The notes under the pieces: model-generated | Database searches by the model: none | What the model was told of the DNA's origin: nothing | What the model saw: only the letters and a program-made list of their open reading frames with translations | Program-made: the position numbers and the translations under genes | Part shown: piece by piece, positions 45,265-53,056 of the stretch | How positions within the stretch are numbered: position 1 is the first letter of the stretch | How the letters are laid out: each line of letters starts with the position of its first letter | DNA from: Streptomyces acidiscabies | GTDB taxonomy: Bacteria; Actinomycetota; Actinomycetes; Streptomycetales; Streptomycetaceae | DNA length: 64,000 nucleotides | Assembly: GCF_020010905.1 (NCBI RefSeq) | Contig: NZ_JAGJBY010000002.1 | Coordinates: 310,001 to 374,000 of the forward strand | Direction of reading: 5' to 3'

Positions 45265-47442
45265 TCAGCGGGGCGGCAGGACGGCCAGCAGGCGGGACGC
45301 CACCCCGGGCGGGGGACTGCCGTCCTCGCCGGGCATGGTCCGCAGCAGATGGCTCAGCCGCTGGTGTTCGGCGGACGTGGTGACGAGCCGGGGGAGCAGG
45401 GCGGCGAGCGCCCACTCGGCCGCCTTGGACCGGTCGGCGGTCAGGACCCATTTCCGCAGGACGGTCAGCGCGTCGTCGGTGGTCCCCGGGTCGGCGAGCG
45501 CGGCCCGCCACAGGGCGGGGACGCCGTCGCCGACCCCGGTGTCGGCCGCCGCGCGGGCGTACCAGGCCAGGACCAGCGGATCGCCCTGGGGCGCGTCCCC
45601 TTCCGTGTGCTCGCAGGCGCTCAGGAAGCCGTTGAGCGTCAGCTCGCGCACCGGCCGGTCGTCGTTCATCCGGGCCAGCAGCTCGGCGAGGGCGCGGTCG
45701 CCGGTGGGGGAGAGCAGCAGCAGGTCCACGGCGGCGGCGAGTTCGTCCAGGATCTCGGTGTCGAGGTCGTCGGGGTCGTCCTCGTACAGCCGGTGTACGG
45801 CTTTGCGCAGCGCGGCGAGCGCCTGTTCGGGGCGTTCCGGGCCGAGGAGGCCGTAGGCGCGGACGGCCACCCAGCGCAGCCGGGGGTCGGTGCCCTCGCA
45901 CCAGCCGTCGAGGATGCGCGGGACGTGCGGTGTGCCGATGAGGTGCGCGAGGGTCAGCGCGCTCACCGCGACCTGCCGCTGCCGGAACGGCTTGGACGTC
46001 CCCCACGGCTCGATGACCAGCGCCATCGCCGAGGGCAGGTCGGTGAGGGCCAGGACCGCGACGGTCGACGCGGCGCGGGTGCGGACCAGGGGGCGGCCGT
46101 CGTCGGCGAGCTTGCGCAGCCAGCCGATCAGCGCGGGGCGGGCGGACGGATGGCCCGTCCACGCCTCGCGCAGCAGGACGTACGAGATCCGCTCGTCGAC
46201 GAACCTGGCCTTCTGCTGGGGCACCGGACCCCACTCGGTGTGCTCGTCCTCCTCGAACCTCTCCGCGCGGGCGAGCTGGAGCCGCTTGCCGATGTGGGTG
46301 CCGAAGACCGGGACCTCGGGGGCGAGGGAGTGGTTCCAGGTTTCCTGGAGGAGGCGGTAGAGCAGGTCGCTGACCTCGGCGGTGAGGGCGTACGGACCGC
46401 CGTCGAACGCGGCGAGGGCCACCAGGAACGCCTTGTCCCGCAGGTGGATCGACGCCTCGTCCTCCTCGAACCACTCCTGGACCTGGCTCTCCAGCGACAC
46501 CAGCGAGAACTGCGCGACCGCGTCCGCGCCCACCTCGCCGCGCGCGTACCGGGTGAGGTGCTGGGCGAAGGCCGCGACCTCGCGCAGCTGGTGCCCCCGC
46601 CGCAGGAACTCGGTGACGTCCGGGAGGCCGAGCAGCTCGGCCGCGGTCCCGGCGTCGGTGCGGGCCGTCAGGTGCGCGGCGAGGACGTCGGCGGCGGCGG
46701 GCGGCTGCCAGGACGCGACGAACGGCACGCTGTCGAGGACGGCGGTGAGGTCGACGGTGATGACCAGGTAGCCGTGCTCCCCGAGCCGGTCGCGGGCGGC
46801 GAGCAGGTGGGGTTCGCGCAGCGGGCGGTCGCGGCGGGTGACCACGTCGCACATGACGTACCCGCGCGAGGGGTCCGCCGCGTCGTCGGGGGTGTCGGGG
46901 GCGGTGACCTGGTCGGCCAGGTCACCCGGCGCGACGCCGCCGTCCAGCGCGCGGACGCTCGTGAGGCCGAGCCGGTGCAGCAGCATCAGCGCGGCCGTAC
47001 GGCGGCCGGTGAAGCGGGCGCCGGACAGGACGAGGACGTGGTCGCGGCGCAGCCGGTCGAGCAGGCCGGTGACGACGGTCTCGTCGGCGGTGAAGTCCTC
47101 GTGCAGCCGCTCCAGGGTGCTCGCCGGGATCTCGCCGGAGGCGGCGGCCCGGGACGAGAAGCCGGTCATGGAGAACTGGTAGACCGTCTTGGTCCCGATG
47201 ACGAAGTCGCCGCCGACGCTGTTGCCGGTGACGTTGTTCTGGTCGCCGTCGACCGTGCCGCCGCCGAAGCGGGCCTGGGCGCCGATGCTCATGCTGCGCG
47301 GGCTGTGGTCGACCAGGTCCCGCCGGGCCGACCAGGCTTTCTGCGGCTGGTCGAGTTCCTCGGGCTCCTCCTCCCCGCCCTCTGCGCGCGCCTCGTCCGC
47401 CGGAGCGGGGCCGGCCTGCTGCTGCGGTTCGGCCGTGCTCAC
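45265..47442 (-). CDS. STAND-like NTPase with helical repeats and altered Walker A
   Basis: 725 aa. Residues 1-60 are acidic and low-complexity. Residues 67-83 are a Gly/Asn-rich peptide (DQNNVTGNSVGGDFVIG) shared exactly with the cyclase-like protein. A P-loop domain follows: VLVLSGARFTGRRTAALMLLHRL (141-149) has Arg in place of the Walker A Lys, and YLVITVD could be Walker B. The C-terminal half is Leu/Ala-rich helical repeats (HEAT/TPR-like, e.g. ASTVAVLALTDLPSAMALV, RWVAVRAYGLLGPERPEQALAALRKAV). The layout fits inactive-STAND sensor/scaffold proteins of conflict systems. The ATG overlaps the end of the cyclase gene by 4 bp. Confidence 0.75.
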   Translation of the reverse strand: MSTAEPQQQAGPAPADEARAEGGEEEPEELDQPQKAWSARRDLVDHSPRSMSIGAQARFGGGTVDGDQNNVTGNSVGGDFVIGTKTVYQFSMTGFSSRAAASGEIPASTLERLHEDFTADETVVTGLLDRLRRDHVLVLSGARFTGRRTAALMLLHRLGLTSVRALDGGVAPGDLADQVTAPDTPDDAADPSRGYVMCDVVTRRDRPLREPHLLAARDRLGEHGYLVITVDLTAVLDSVPFVASWQPPAAADVLAAHLTARTDAGTAAELLGLPDVTEFLRRGHQLREVAAFAQHLTRYARGEVGADAVAQFSLVSLESQVQEWFEEDEASIHLRDKAFLVALAAFDGGPYALTAEVSDLLYRLLQETWNHSLAPEVPVFGTHIGKRLQLARAERFEEDEHTEWGPVPQQKARFVDERISYVLLREAWTGHPSARPALIGWLRKLADDGRPLVRTRAASTVAVLALTDLPSAMALVIEPWGTSKPFRQRQVAVSALTLAHLIGTPHVPRILDGWCEGTDPRLRWVAVRAYGLLGPERPEQALAALRKAVHRLYEDDPDDLDTEILDELAAAVDLLLLSPTGDRALAELLARMNDDRPVRELTLNGFLSACEHTEGDAPQGDPLVLAWYARAAADTGVGDGVPALWRAALADPGTTDDALTVLRKWVLTADRSKAAEWALAALLPRLVTTSAEHQRLSHLLRTMPGEDGSPPPGVASRLLAVLPPR

Positions 47443-47520
47443 GAACTCTCACCGCGCTTGTGGACCGAGCCGATGACGAAGTCGCCGCCGACGCTGTTGC
47501 CGGTGACGTTGTTCTGGTCG
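47195..47520. repeat. Perfect 51-bp direct repeat shared by the cyclase and NTPase genes
   Basis: Positions 47195-47245 (inside the NTPase gene) and 47470-47520 (the end of the cyclase gene) are identical over 51 bases. In frame they encode the same 17 residues, D-Q-N-N-V-T-G-N-S-V-G-G-D-F-V-I-G. The repeat spacing is 275 bp. Confidence 0.95.
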
Positions 47521-48158
47521 CGGCCGACGCTGCCGATGGCGGGGGCCGGTGCTTTCGTCTGCTCCTGCCGGGGCGGTACCGCGCCGGTCGGCACCGGGCC
47601 GTGCAGCCATGCCGTCAGCGGTCCGTTCTTGCTGTCCACGGTCACCTCGTGGAACTCCTCCTTCGGGATGCTGGTGTGGTCGTGCCGGACGACTCCGGCG
47701 TACACGGCCTGCGAGACGCACAGCGCGAAGTCGTCGGCGCGCTTCTTCAGCGCCTGCCGCAGGACGTCCGCGTCGAGCAGCCGGCAGGCGTGGTTCAGGT
47801 CGGAGCCGACCCAGCCGTCGTGCTCGTCCACCGCGACCCAGCCGGTGGCGACGACACCGCGCAGCCGGATCTGCGCCGAACGCGACGCCATCCGGTTGAC
47901 CGAGCGCAGCTGCGCCGGCACCCCGGTGAGCAGGCTGCGCAGCAGCGCCGTGACCGGGGCGCTCGACTCGACGAGCTCCATCACGGAGTCCCCGCGGTCC
48001 GCGCGCAGCCGGAGCGTCTCGTCGATGCCGGCGCCTTCGAGCGCGCGGTCGGCGATGTCGTAGAGCATCCGGCGCAGGTACGCCTGCTCCACGTCGTCAC
48101 GGTCGCTGTACGCCTCGATGTCCAGCAGCAGGATGGTGCGGTGCACGGGGTCGGTCAT
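47439..48158 (-). CDS. Stand-alone class III nucleotidyl-cyclase-like protein
   Basis: 239 aa from the ATG at 48158 (GGAGAGG upstream). The cyclase-homology fold is recognisable. Asp13 in TILLLDIEAYSDR and Asp57 in ADRGDSVMELV match the two metal-binding Asp; IRLRGVVATGWV matches the beta-4/5 segment; and Asn122/Arg126 in GSDLNHACRLLDADVL match the transition-state Asn and Arg. The catalytic set therefore looks intact. There is no membrane or sensor domain, as in PycC-type cyclases. The C terminus carries the Gly/Asn peptide (214-230) also found in the NTPase. It is the first gene of the overlapping block 48158-42168. Nucleotide specificity cannot be read from sequence. Confidence 0.75.
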   Translation of the reverse strand: MTDPVHRTILLLDIEAYSDRDDVEQAYLRRMLYDIADRALEGAGIDETLRLRADRGDSVMELVESSAPVTALLRSLLTGVPAQLRSVNRMASRSAQIRLRGVVATGWVAVDEHDGWVGSDLNHACRLLDADVLRQALKKRADDFALCVSQAVYAGVVRHDHTSIPKEEFHEVTVDSKNGPLTAWLHGPVPTGAVPPRQEQTKAPAPAIGSVGRDQNNVTGNSVGGDFVIGSVHKRGESS

Positions 48159-48238
48159 GGTCGCCTCTCCGAAGGGGCCGGTGCGAGGCAACAGCGTGGC
48201 GTTCGCGTGACCCGAGCGGTGAGGGCGGATGACTCACT

Positions 48239-48264
48239 CGTTCTGTGACCGTGTGCACAGAACG
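48239..48264. promoter_or_regulatory. CRP-type palindrome upstream of the cyclase gene
   Basis: A perfect 9-bp inverted repeat (48239-48247 with 48256-48264) contains TGTGA-N6-GCACA (48244-48259), one base from the E. coli CRP consensus and close to the GTG-N6-GNCAC pattern reported for Streptomyces Crp. It lies between the CRP-like gene and the cyclase start, 81 to 106 bases before the latter. Confidence 0.6.
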
Positions 48265-48283
48265 ACTGCTGGGGACGGTGTGG

Positions 48284-49033
48284 TCACTCTTCGCGAGGGC
48301 CCTGGGGCGAGGGGATTCCCGGGAGTTCCATCGCCGCGATCCGGCGCAGCACGTCCGGCCTGCGGATCAGCAGCGTCCGGCGGCCCGTGATCACCGCCTC
48401 CTTGTCGCGCAGCTCCCGCAGCAGCCGCTGCACCATCTCCCGGGACGCGCCGACCGACCCCGCCAGCTCCTGCTTGCTCAACGGGACGGCGAGCTCGACG
48501 CCCCCCTCGGCGCGGCGGCCGTGCGTGCGGGCCAGGTCCAGCAGCAGGACGGCGAAACGCTGGCGCACGCTCATCGAGGCGAACTCCAGGCGGCGCCGGT
48601 CCGCCGCGCGCGTGCGGTCCGCCGTCAGGCCGAGGAGCGCGAAGGACACGGCGGGGAAGCGGCCCAGGAACTCCTTGAAACGCTCGTGCTCCACGGCGAC
48701 CGCCTCCACCGGTTCCAGCGCCGTCACCGTCGCCGAGCGGGGGCGGCCGGTGAGTGCCGCCGACTCCCCGACGATGTCTCCCGGGCCGCGCAGGGCGAGG
48801 AGGGCCTCGTAGCCGTTCGCCGCCGATGCCGTCACCTTCGTCCAGCCGCGCACCAGGAACAGGACGTGGGAGGACGGTTCGTGCTGGTGGATGAGGACCA
48901 TGCGGGCCGTGAAGTCCAGCCGGCGGCCGAGGCTCAGCATCGCCGAGCGGTCCTTCGTCTCCAGCCGGGCCAGGAAGGGCACCCGGTCGTCCAGGCCTCC
49001 GTCGTCCGGTGAGTACACCGCCGTGCTTGTCAC
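48284..49033 (-). CDS. CRP/FNR-family regulator with intact cyclic-nucleotide pocket
   Basis: 250 aa from the GTG at 49033, which has GGGGGC five bases upstream; an in-frame ATG at 49084 would add 17 residues. The cNMP-binding domain (about 20-130) contains GDIVGESAALTGRPRSATVTAL; the Gly-Glu (89-90) and Arg-Ser (99-100) correspond to the phosphate-binding cassette of CRP, so nucleotide binding is plausible. The C-terminal winged helix has LSKQELAGSVGASREMVQRLLRELRDK. It lies directly upstream of the cyclase gene on the same strand, with a CRP-like palindrome in between, and is the likely nucleotide-responsive regulator of the block. Confidence 0.88.
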   Translation of the reverse strand: MTSTAVYSPDDGGLDDRVPFLARLETKDRSAMLSLGRRLDFTARMVLIHQHEPSSHVLFLVRGWTKVTASAANGYEALLALRGPGDIVGESAALTGRPRSATVTALEPVEAVAVEHERFKEFLGRFPAVSFALLGLTADRTRAADRRRLEFASMSVRQRFAVLLLDLARTHGRRAEGGVELAVPLSKQELAGSVGASREMVQRLLRELRDKEAVITGRRTLLIRRPDVLRRIAAMELPGIPSPQGPREE

Positions 49034-49260
49034 TCTTGCCCCCGATTTCCTCGCAGCGGACCGGTCAACGTACTGAAAGCGCAAGGTCGTCGGGCCGGGA
49101 AGAGCGCGAATCGGCCAGCGTTTCCGGATACGTGCCAGGGGAGGGGCGTGCGGGGTGGGCGTGATTCTTTTGGAGGTGGCGTCGTCGGGTGGAACTGTGG
49201 GCGGGTGTCGGGCGTTGGGGGATGATAGGGGTAAGTGAAGTGCCGTCCGGGGGAGGTCCC

Positions 49261-49809
49261 GTGTCGTATCCGACGCCGTGGCAGCCGTGGCAGCCGGCTC
49301 AAGGGCAGGGTGGGCAGCAAGGTCCTTCGGGGATGCAGCAGGGGATGCTGGCGTCCACGGCTGACCGGGAGCGGGCTGTCGATGTGCTGCGGGCCGGGTT
49401 CAGTGAGGGGCGGTTGCAGGCGGATGAGCTGGAGAAGCGGGTTGCTCGGGCGTATCAGGCGCGGACCGTGGGGGAGCTGTCGCTGATCGTTTCCGATCTG
49501 CCTCAGGGGCCTGCGCCTGTGCAGCAGTTCGGGCCGCCGCAGGGGTATGTGCCGCGGACGTTTCGGCCCATGCCTGCGCCGCCGACGAACGGTAAGGCTG
49601 TCGGGGCGTTGGTGTGTGGGGTGCTGACGACCATGACGATGGGGTTGACCGGGATTCCTGCGGTGATCCTCGGGCACACGGCTCGGACCGAGATTCAGCG
49701 GACCGGGGAGGGTGGGGAGGGATTCGCCATGGCGGGGATCATTCTCGGGTGGCTGTCTATTGCTGGGTGGGCTGCGTTTATTTTGTTGATGGTGCTGATC
49801 GCGGCGTAG
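49261..49809 (+). CDS. DUF1707/DUF4190-type membrane protein
   Basis: 182 aa from the GTG at 49261, chosen because GGGAGG sits six bases upstream. The N terminus is Pro/Gln/Trp-rich (YPTPWQPWQPAQGQGGQQ), then a DUF1707 domain (LASTADRERAVDVLRAGFSEGRLQADELEKRVARAYQARTVGELSLIVSDLP). Two C-terminal helices with DUF4190 style follow (KAVGALVCGVLTTMTMGLTGIPAVILGHTARTEI...AMAGIILGWLSIAGWAAFILLMVLI). Codon use is less GC3-biased than in the neighbours. Function unknown. Confidence 0.87.
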   Translation: MSYPTPWQPWQPAQGQGGQQGPSGMQQGMLASTADRERAVDVLRAGFSEGRLQADELEKRVARAYQARTVGELSLIVSDLPQGPAPVQQFGPPQGYVPRTFRPMPAPPTNGKAVGALVCGVLTTMTMGLTGIPAVILGHTARTEIQRTGEGGEGFAMAGIILGWLSIAGWAAFILLMVLIAA

Positions 49810-49895
49810 GGGGTAGGCCGGGGAGGGGGGCTGGGGTGCGTCGGCGGGTGCGGGTGCGGGTGCGTTGTGGCTTGTCGCGCAGTTCCCCGCGCCCC

Positions 49896-50460
49896 TAAAA
49901 GACGTGGTTGCTGTGGCGCGGTCGTGCGGTGGTAGTCGCGGATGGATCAGGCCCGGGCCTCTGGAAAGGCGTGGTTGCTGTGGCGTGGTCGTGCGGTGGT
50001 GGCCGCGAATGGATCAGGCTCGCGCTCCTGAAAGGCGTGGTTGCGTTCGCGCGGTGGTAGCCGCGAATGGATACGGCCCCGCGCTCCTGGAAAGGCGTGG
50101 CTGCTGTGTCGCGTTCGCGCGGCGGTAGTCGCGGATGGATCAGGCCCGGGCCTCTGGAAAGGCGTGGTTGCTGTGGCGCGGTCGTGCGGTGGTAGCCGCG
50201 AATGGATCAGGCTCGCGCTCCTGGAAAGGCGTGGTTGCGCGGTGGTAGTCGCGAATGGATCAGGCTCGCGCTCCTGGAAAGGCGTGGTTGCGCGGTGGTA
50301 GTCGCGAATGGATCAGGCTCGCGCTCCTGGAAAGGCGTGGTTGCGCGGTGGTAGTCGCGAATGGATACGGCCCCGCGCTCCTGGAAAGGCGTGGCTGCTG
50401 TATCGCGTTCGTGCGGCGGTAGCCGCAGATCGATTCAGCCCCGTGCCCCTGAGAGACGCT
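49896..50460. repeat. Tandem 53- to 67-bp repeat array (about nine copies)
   Basis: Copies begin near 49896, 49961, 50029, 50087, 50154, 50221, 50274, 50327 and 50380. The short form is 53 bp, and the copies at 50221 and 50274 are identical. The long form carries an extra stretch of about 14 bp (tgtggcgcggtcg). The array starts in a cgcgcagttccccgcgcccc element of a type scattered through Streptomyces intergenic DNA. Small open frames across it are repetitive and are not called as genes; nothing else is seen in 49810-50462. Confidence 0.9.
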
Positions 50461-50462
50461 GT

Positions 50463-51713
50463 CTACGGGATGCCCAGTTCGAACATCAAGTAGTGCGCGT
50501 ACCAACCCGACGCCACCGCGAACGTTCCGAACAGCGTCGCCAGCGTCGTCCACCTCAAGCGGCCCAGTGCCATCGCCGGGGCCAGTAGCAACGGGAACGC
50601 CGGGAGCAAGTACCTCGGGGTGTTCGCGAACATCTGTTGCGTGCCCAGGACCGTGATGATCGATGCCAGCGTGTACGCGACCAGGACCAGTGGAGGCTTC
50701 GCTCGTAGCATCAGGGCGATCAAGAATGGGAGCGTCAGGACCAGGAGTACCGCGATCAGGTCCGGCGTAGGGAACGCGAACAAGTAGTCCGTCTTGCCGA
50801 CCGCCGTGTTGCGCAGGACGTCGAACGTGTAGGCGCCGAAGTCGAAGTAGTGCGCCCAGCCCTCGCGCTGGAGCGTGAAGTACGCCGTGAGGTCGCCCAT
50901 GCTGAGGCCGACCCAGGTGATGTACGTCAGCAGGCCCAGCGGCGCCGCGATCATCGCGTACACCGGGCCGGCGATGCCGTGTTCCCGGCGGGTTTCGCGG
51001 CGGGCCAGCGTTACCAGCGCCGCCAACCCCACCGCACCGATGAGCGCAGCCGACGTAGGACGGTTCAGGCCCGCCAGGAACGCGAGCAGGCCCGCCGCCA
51101 CCCAGCGGCGTTTCATCACGTACCAGCAGGTCCAGGACGCGATGGCGACGAAGAGGGACTCGGAGTAGACGGCCCACTCGACGCCGGCGCCGGGGACGAT
51201 GGCCCACAGGCCCGCGGCGATCGTGCCCGCGCGGGGGCCCGCCAGCAGGGAGATCACCGCGTAGATGCCCGCCGCGGCGATGAAGGAGCTGACGACCGAG
51301 ACCAGGATCGCGGAGCCGTAGAGGCCGAGGCCGGTGATCTCCGAGGTGCCGCGGATCAGGGCCGGGAAGAGGGGGAAGAAGGCGACCGAGTCCTGCTGGA
51401 CGGTGAACATGCCGCCCGGCGCGAGGTGCTGGAGGGGCTTCGGGTCGTACCCCTTTTCGGCGACCTGGAGGTACCACCAGCCGTCCCAGGTGGACAGGAC
51501 GTCCCACCAGTGCGCGCCGCCGCCGAAGCGCGGATCCCTGGTTTTGTAGTCCCCGGTCCACTCCAGGAGGTACGCGAAGACGCCAAGCCCGACCAGCTTG
51601 CAGACGCCGTACAGCGCGAGCGGGGGAAGGTACGGTCGTACCCCGTCGGGCACCGCGAAGCGGCGCGGTGGCTCAGGCGCCGTCACCACGGAGTCGGTCG
51701 CGGTCGTACTCAT
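50463..51713 (-). CDS. GT-C-type membrane glycosyltransferase (PIG-V/mannosyltransferase-like)
   Basis: 416 aa from the ATG at 51713 (GGGGGG upstream). About ten hydrophobic helices; the first loop has WWDVLSTWDGWWYLQVAEKGYDP, the D/W-rich loop of PIG-V-like lipid-phosphate-sugar mannosyltransferases. SVAFFPLFPALIR and EWAVYSESLFVAIASW also fit that family. It probably transfers a sugar from a polyprenyl-phosphate donor on the outer face of the membrane. The divergent GT2 gene at 51785 could supply that donor. Acceptor unknown. Confidence 0.85.
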   Translation of the reverse strand: MSTTATDSVVTAPEPPRRFAVPDGVRPYLPPLALYGVCKLVGLGVFAYLLEWTGDYKTRDPRFGGGAHWWDVLSTWDGWWYLQVAEKGYDPKPLQHLAPGGMFTVQQDSVAFFPLFPALIRGTSEITGLGLYGSAILVSVVSSFIAAAGIYAVISLLAGPRAGTIAAGLWAIVPGAGVEWAVYSESLFVAIASWTCWYVMKRRWVAAGLLAFLAGLNRPTSAALIGAVGLAALVTLARRETRREHGIAGPVYAMIAAPLGLLTYITWVGLSMGDLTAYFTLQREGWAHYFDFGAYTFDVLRNTAVGKTDYLFAFPTPDLIAVLLVLTLPFLIALMLRAKPPLVLVAYTLASIITVLGTQQMFANTPRYLLPAFPLLLAPAMALGRLRWTTLATLFGTFAVASGWYAHYLMFELGIP

Positions 51714-51784
51714 GAGCGGGTTCCCCCCTAGGCATAAGATCGCACCAGAGTCGCACATCCGCTCCACAGGTTCGGGAGGGGCGC

Positions 51785-52801
51785 GTGGACCCAAGAGACG
51801 ACAGGCAGGACGATGGCATACCGGGCGCGCCGGTGGTGCTTTCGGTCGTCGTGCCGATGTTCAACGAGGAAGAGGCGCTGCCCGCGCTCGTGAGCAGACT
51901 CCGGCCGGTTCTCGACGGGCTCGGGGCGTACGAGGTCGTGGCCGTGGACGACGGCAGTTCGGACCGTACCGCCGTTCTGCTGGACGCCTTCCGGCTGGGA
52001 TGGCCCGAGCTGAGGGTCATCACGCTGCGGAGGAACTCCGGGCACCAGGCCGCGCTGACCGCCGGTCTCGACCGGGCGCTCGGCGCCTACACGGTCAGTA
52101 TCGACGCCGACCTCCAGGACCCCCCGGAGAAGATCCCGGAGATGCTGGACCTGGCGCGCAAAGACCGACTCGACATCGTGTACGGCATCCGCGCCGACCG
52201 CGCCACCGACACCGGCTTCAAGCGCTGGACGGCGTCCCTCTACTACCGCCTCGTACGGCGTCTCGCGGGCCCCTCCGTCCCCGCGCAGGCCGGTGACTTC
52301 CGTCTCCTCAGCCGCGCCGCCGTGGACGCCCTGAAGGCCCTCCCCGACCAGCAGCGGGTGTACCGGCTGCTGGTGCCCTGGCTGGGTTTCCCGAGCGGCG
52401 AGGTGACGTACGAGCGGGAGGCGCGGACGGCGGGCCACAGCAAGTACCCGCTGGGCCGGATGATCCGGCTGGCGGTGGACAGTGTGACGGGATTCTCGGC
52501 GGCGCCGCTGAGGATCGCGACCTGGCTCGGGGCGTTCGCGTTCCTGGTGTGCCTGGGTCTCATCGGCTACACGCTGTGGGCGCACGCGTACGAGGAGACG
52601 GTCCCGGGCTGGACGTCCCTGTTCACCGGCGTCCTGTTCATCGGCGCTGTTCAGCTGATCTGCGTGGGGCTGCTGGGGGAGTACGTGGGCCGGATCTACA
52701 CGGCGGTGCAGAACAGACCGACGTACTTCGTGGCCACCGATACACACGCCGATACACACGCCGATGCACACGCCGAGACCGAGGTCCGGACGAAGTCCTG
52801 A
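51785..52801 (+). CDS. GT2 polyprenyl-phosphate glycosyltransferase (DPM1/ArnC-like)
   Basis: 338 aa from a GTG start. GT2 catalytic domain: LSVVVPMFNEEEALPALV, VVAVDDGSSDRTAVLL, YTVSIDADLQDPPEKIPEML (metal Asp and D-L-Q-D-P-P) and AGDFRLLSRAAVDAL. Two C-terminal helices (about 235-255 and 272-292) anchor it to the membrane, as in undecaprenyl-phosphate sugar synthases. The last 25 residues hold a 12-bp-repeat-encoded THAD run. Paired divergently with the GT-C gene, 71 bp apart, suggesting a two-step lipid-linked sugar transfer. Confidence 0.92.
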   Translation: MDPRDDRQDDGIPGAPVVLSVVVPMFNEEEALPALVSRLRPVLDGLGAYEVVAVDDGSSDRTAVLLDAFRLGWPELRVITLRRNSGHQAALTAGLDRALGAYTVSIDADLQDPPEKIPEMLDLARKDRLDIVYGIRADRATDTGFKRWTASLYYRLVRRLAGPSVPAQAGDFRLLSRAAVDALKALPDQQRVYRLLVPWLGFPSGEVTYEREARTAGHSKYPLGRMIRLAVDSVTGFSAAPLRIATWLGAFAFLVCLGLIGYTLWAHAYEETVPGWTSLFTGVLFIGAVQLICVGLLGEYVGRIYTAVQNRPTYFVATDTHADTHADAHAETEVRTKS

Positions 52802-52834
52802 AATCACCGGCGTGTCGTGTCCTGCGTATTCGTT

Positions 52835-52863
52835 TTGACCGAAGTCGGTGTGCTGGGTACGCT
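52835..52863 (+). promoter_or_regulatory. str operon (rpsL) promoter
   Basis: TTGACC (52835-52840), a 17-base spacer and TACGCT (52858-52863): a near-consensus vegetative promoter. It leaves a leader of about 185 nt before rpsL containing hairpins around 52969-53015. Confidence 0.7.
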
Positions 52864-53056
52864 CAGACCTTGTGCCTGGGGTGTGCCCTGGCTCCTGTGC
52901 GTGCCTTCGAACCGCACACGAGCCGTGTACGGCCACCGCGATCCGCGCCTCTTCCCGCCTCACGGCGGGGGTGTGCCGGGTCCGACACACCCGACCGCGT
53001 GGGTCGGCGACGTTCCAGGTTAGCTTCACCATCGGCACACAGAAACCGGAGAAGTA

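Noticed and set aside
45349..48063. 904-codon plus-strand frame across the cyclase and NTPase genes
   Set aside because: Gly/Arg/Gln/Val-rich with no recognisable domain. The minus-strand genes have catalytic motifs, ribosome-binding sites and stop-start overlaps.
49896..50460. CRISPR-like appearance of the repeat array
   Set aside because: Units are directly joined with no unique spacers, and no cas genes are present.
49865..50588. Several small overlapping open frames in the tandem repeat region
   Set aside because: They consist only of translated repeat units, lack ribosome-binding sites and are interchangeable between frames.
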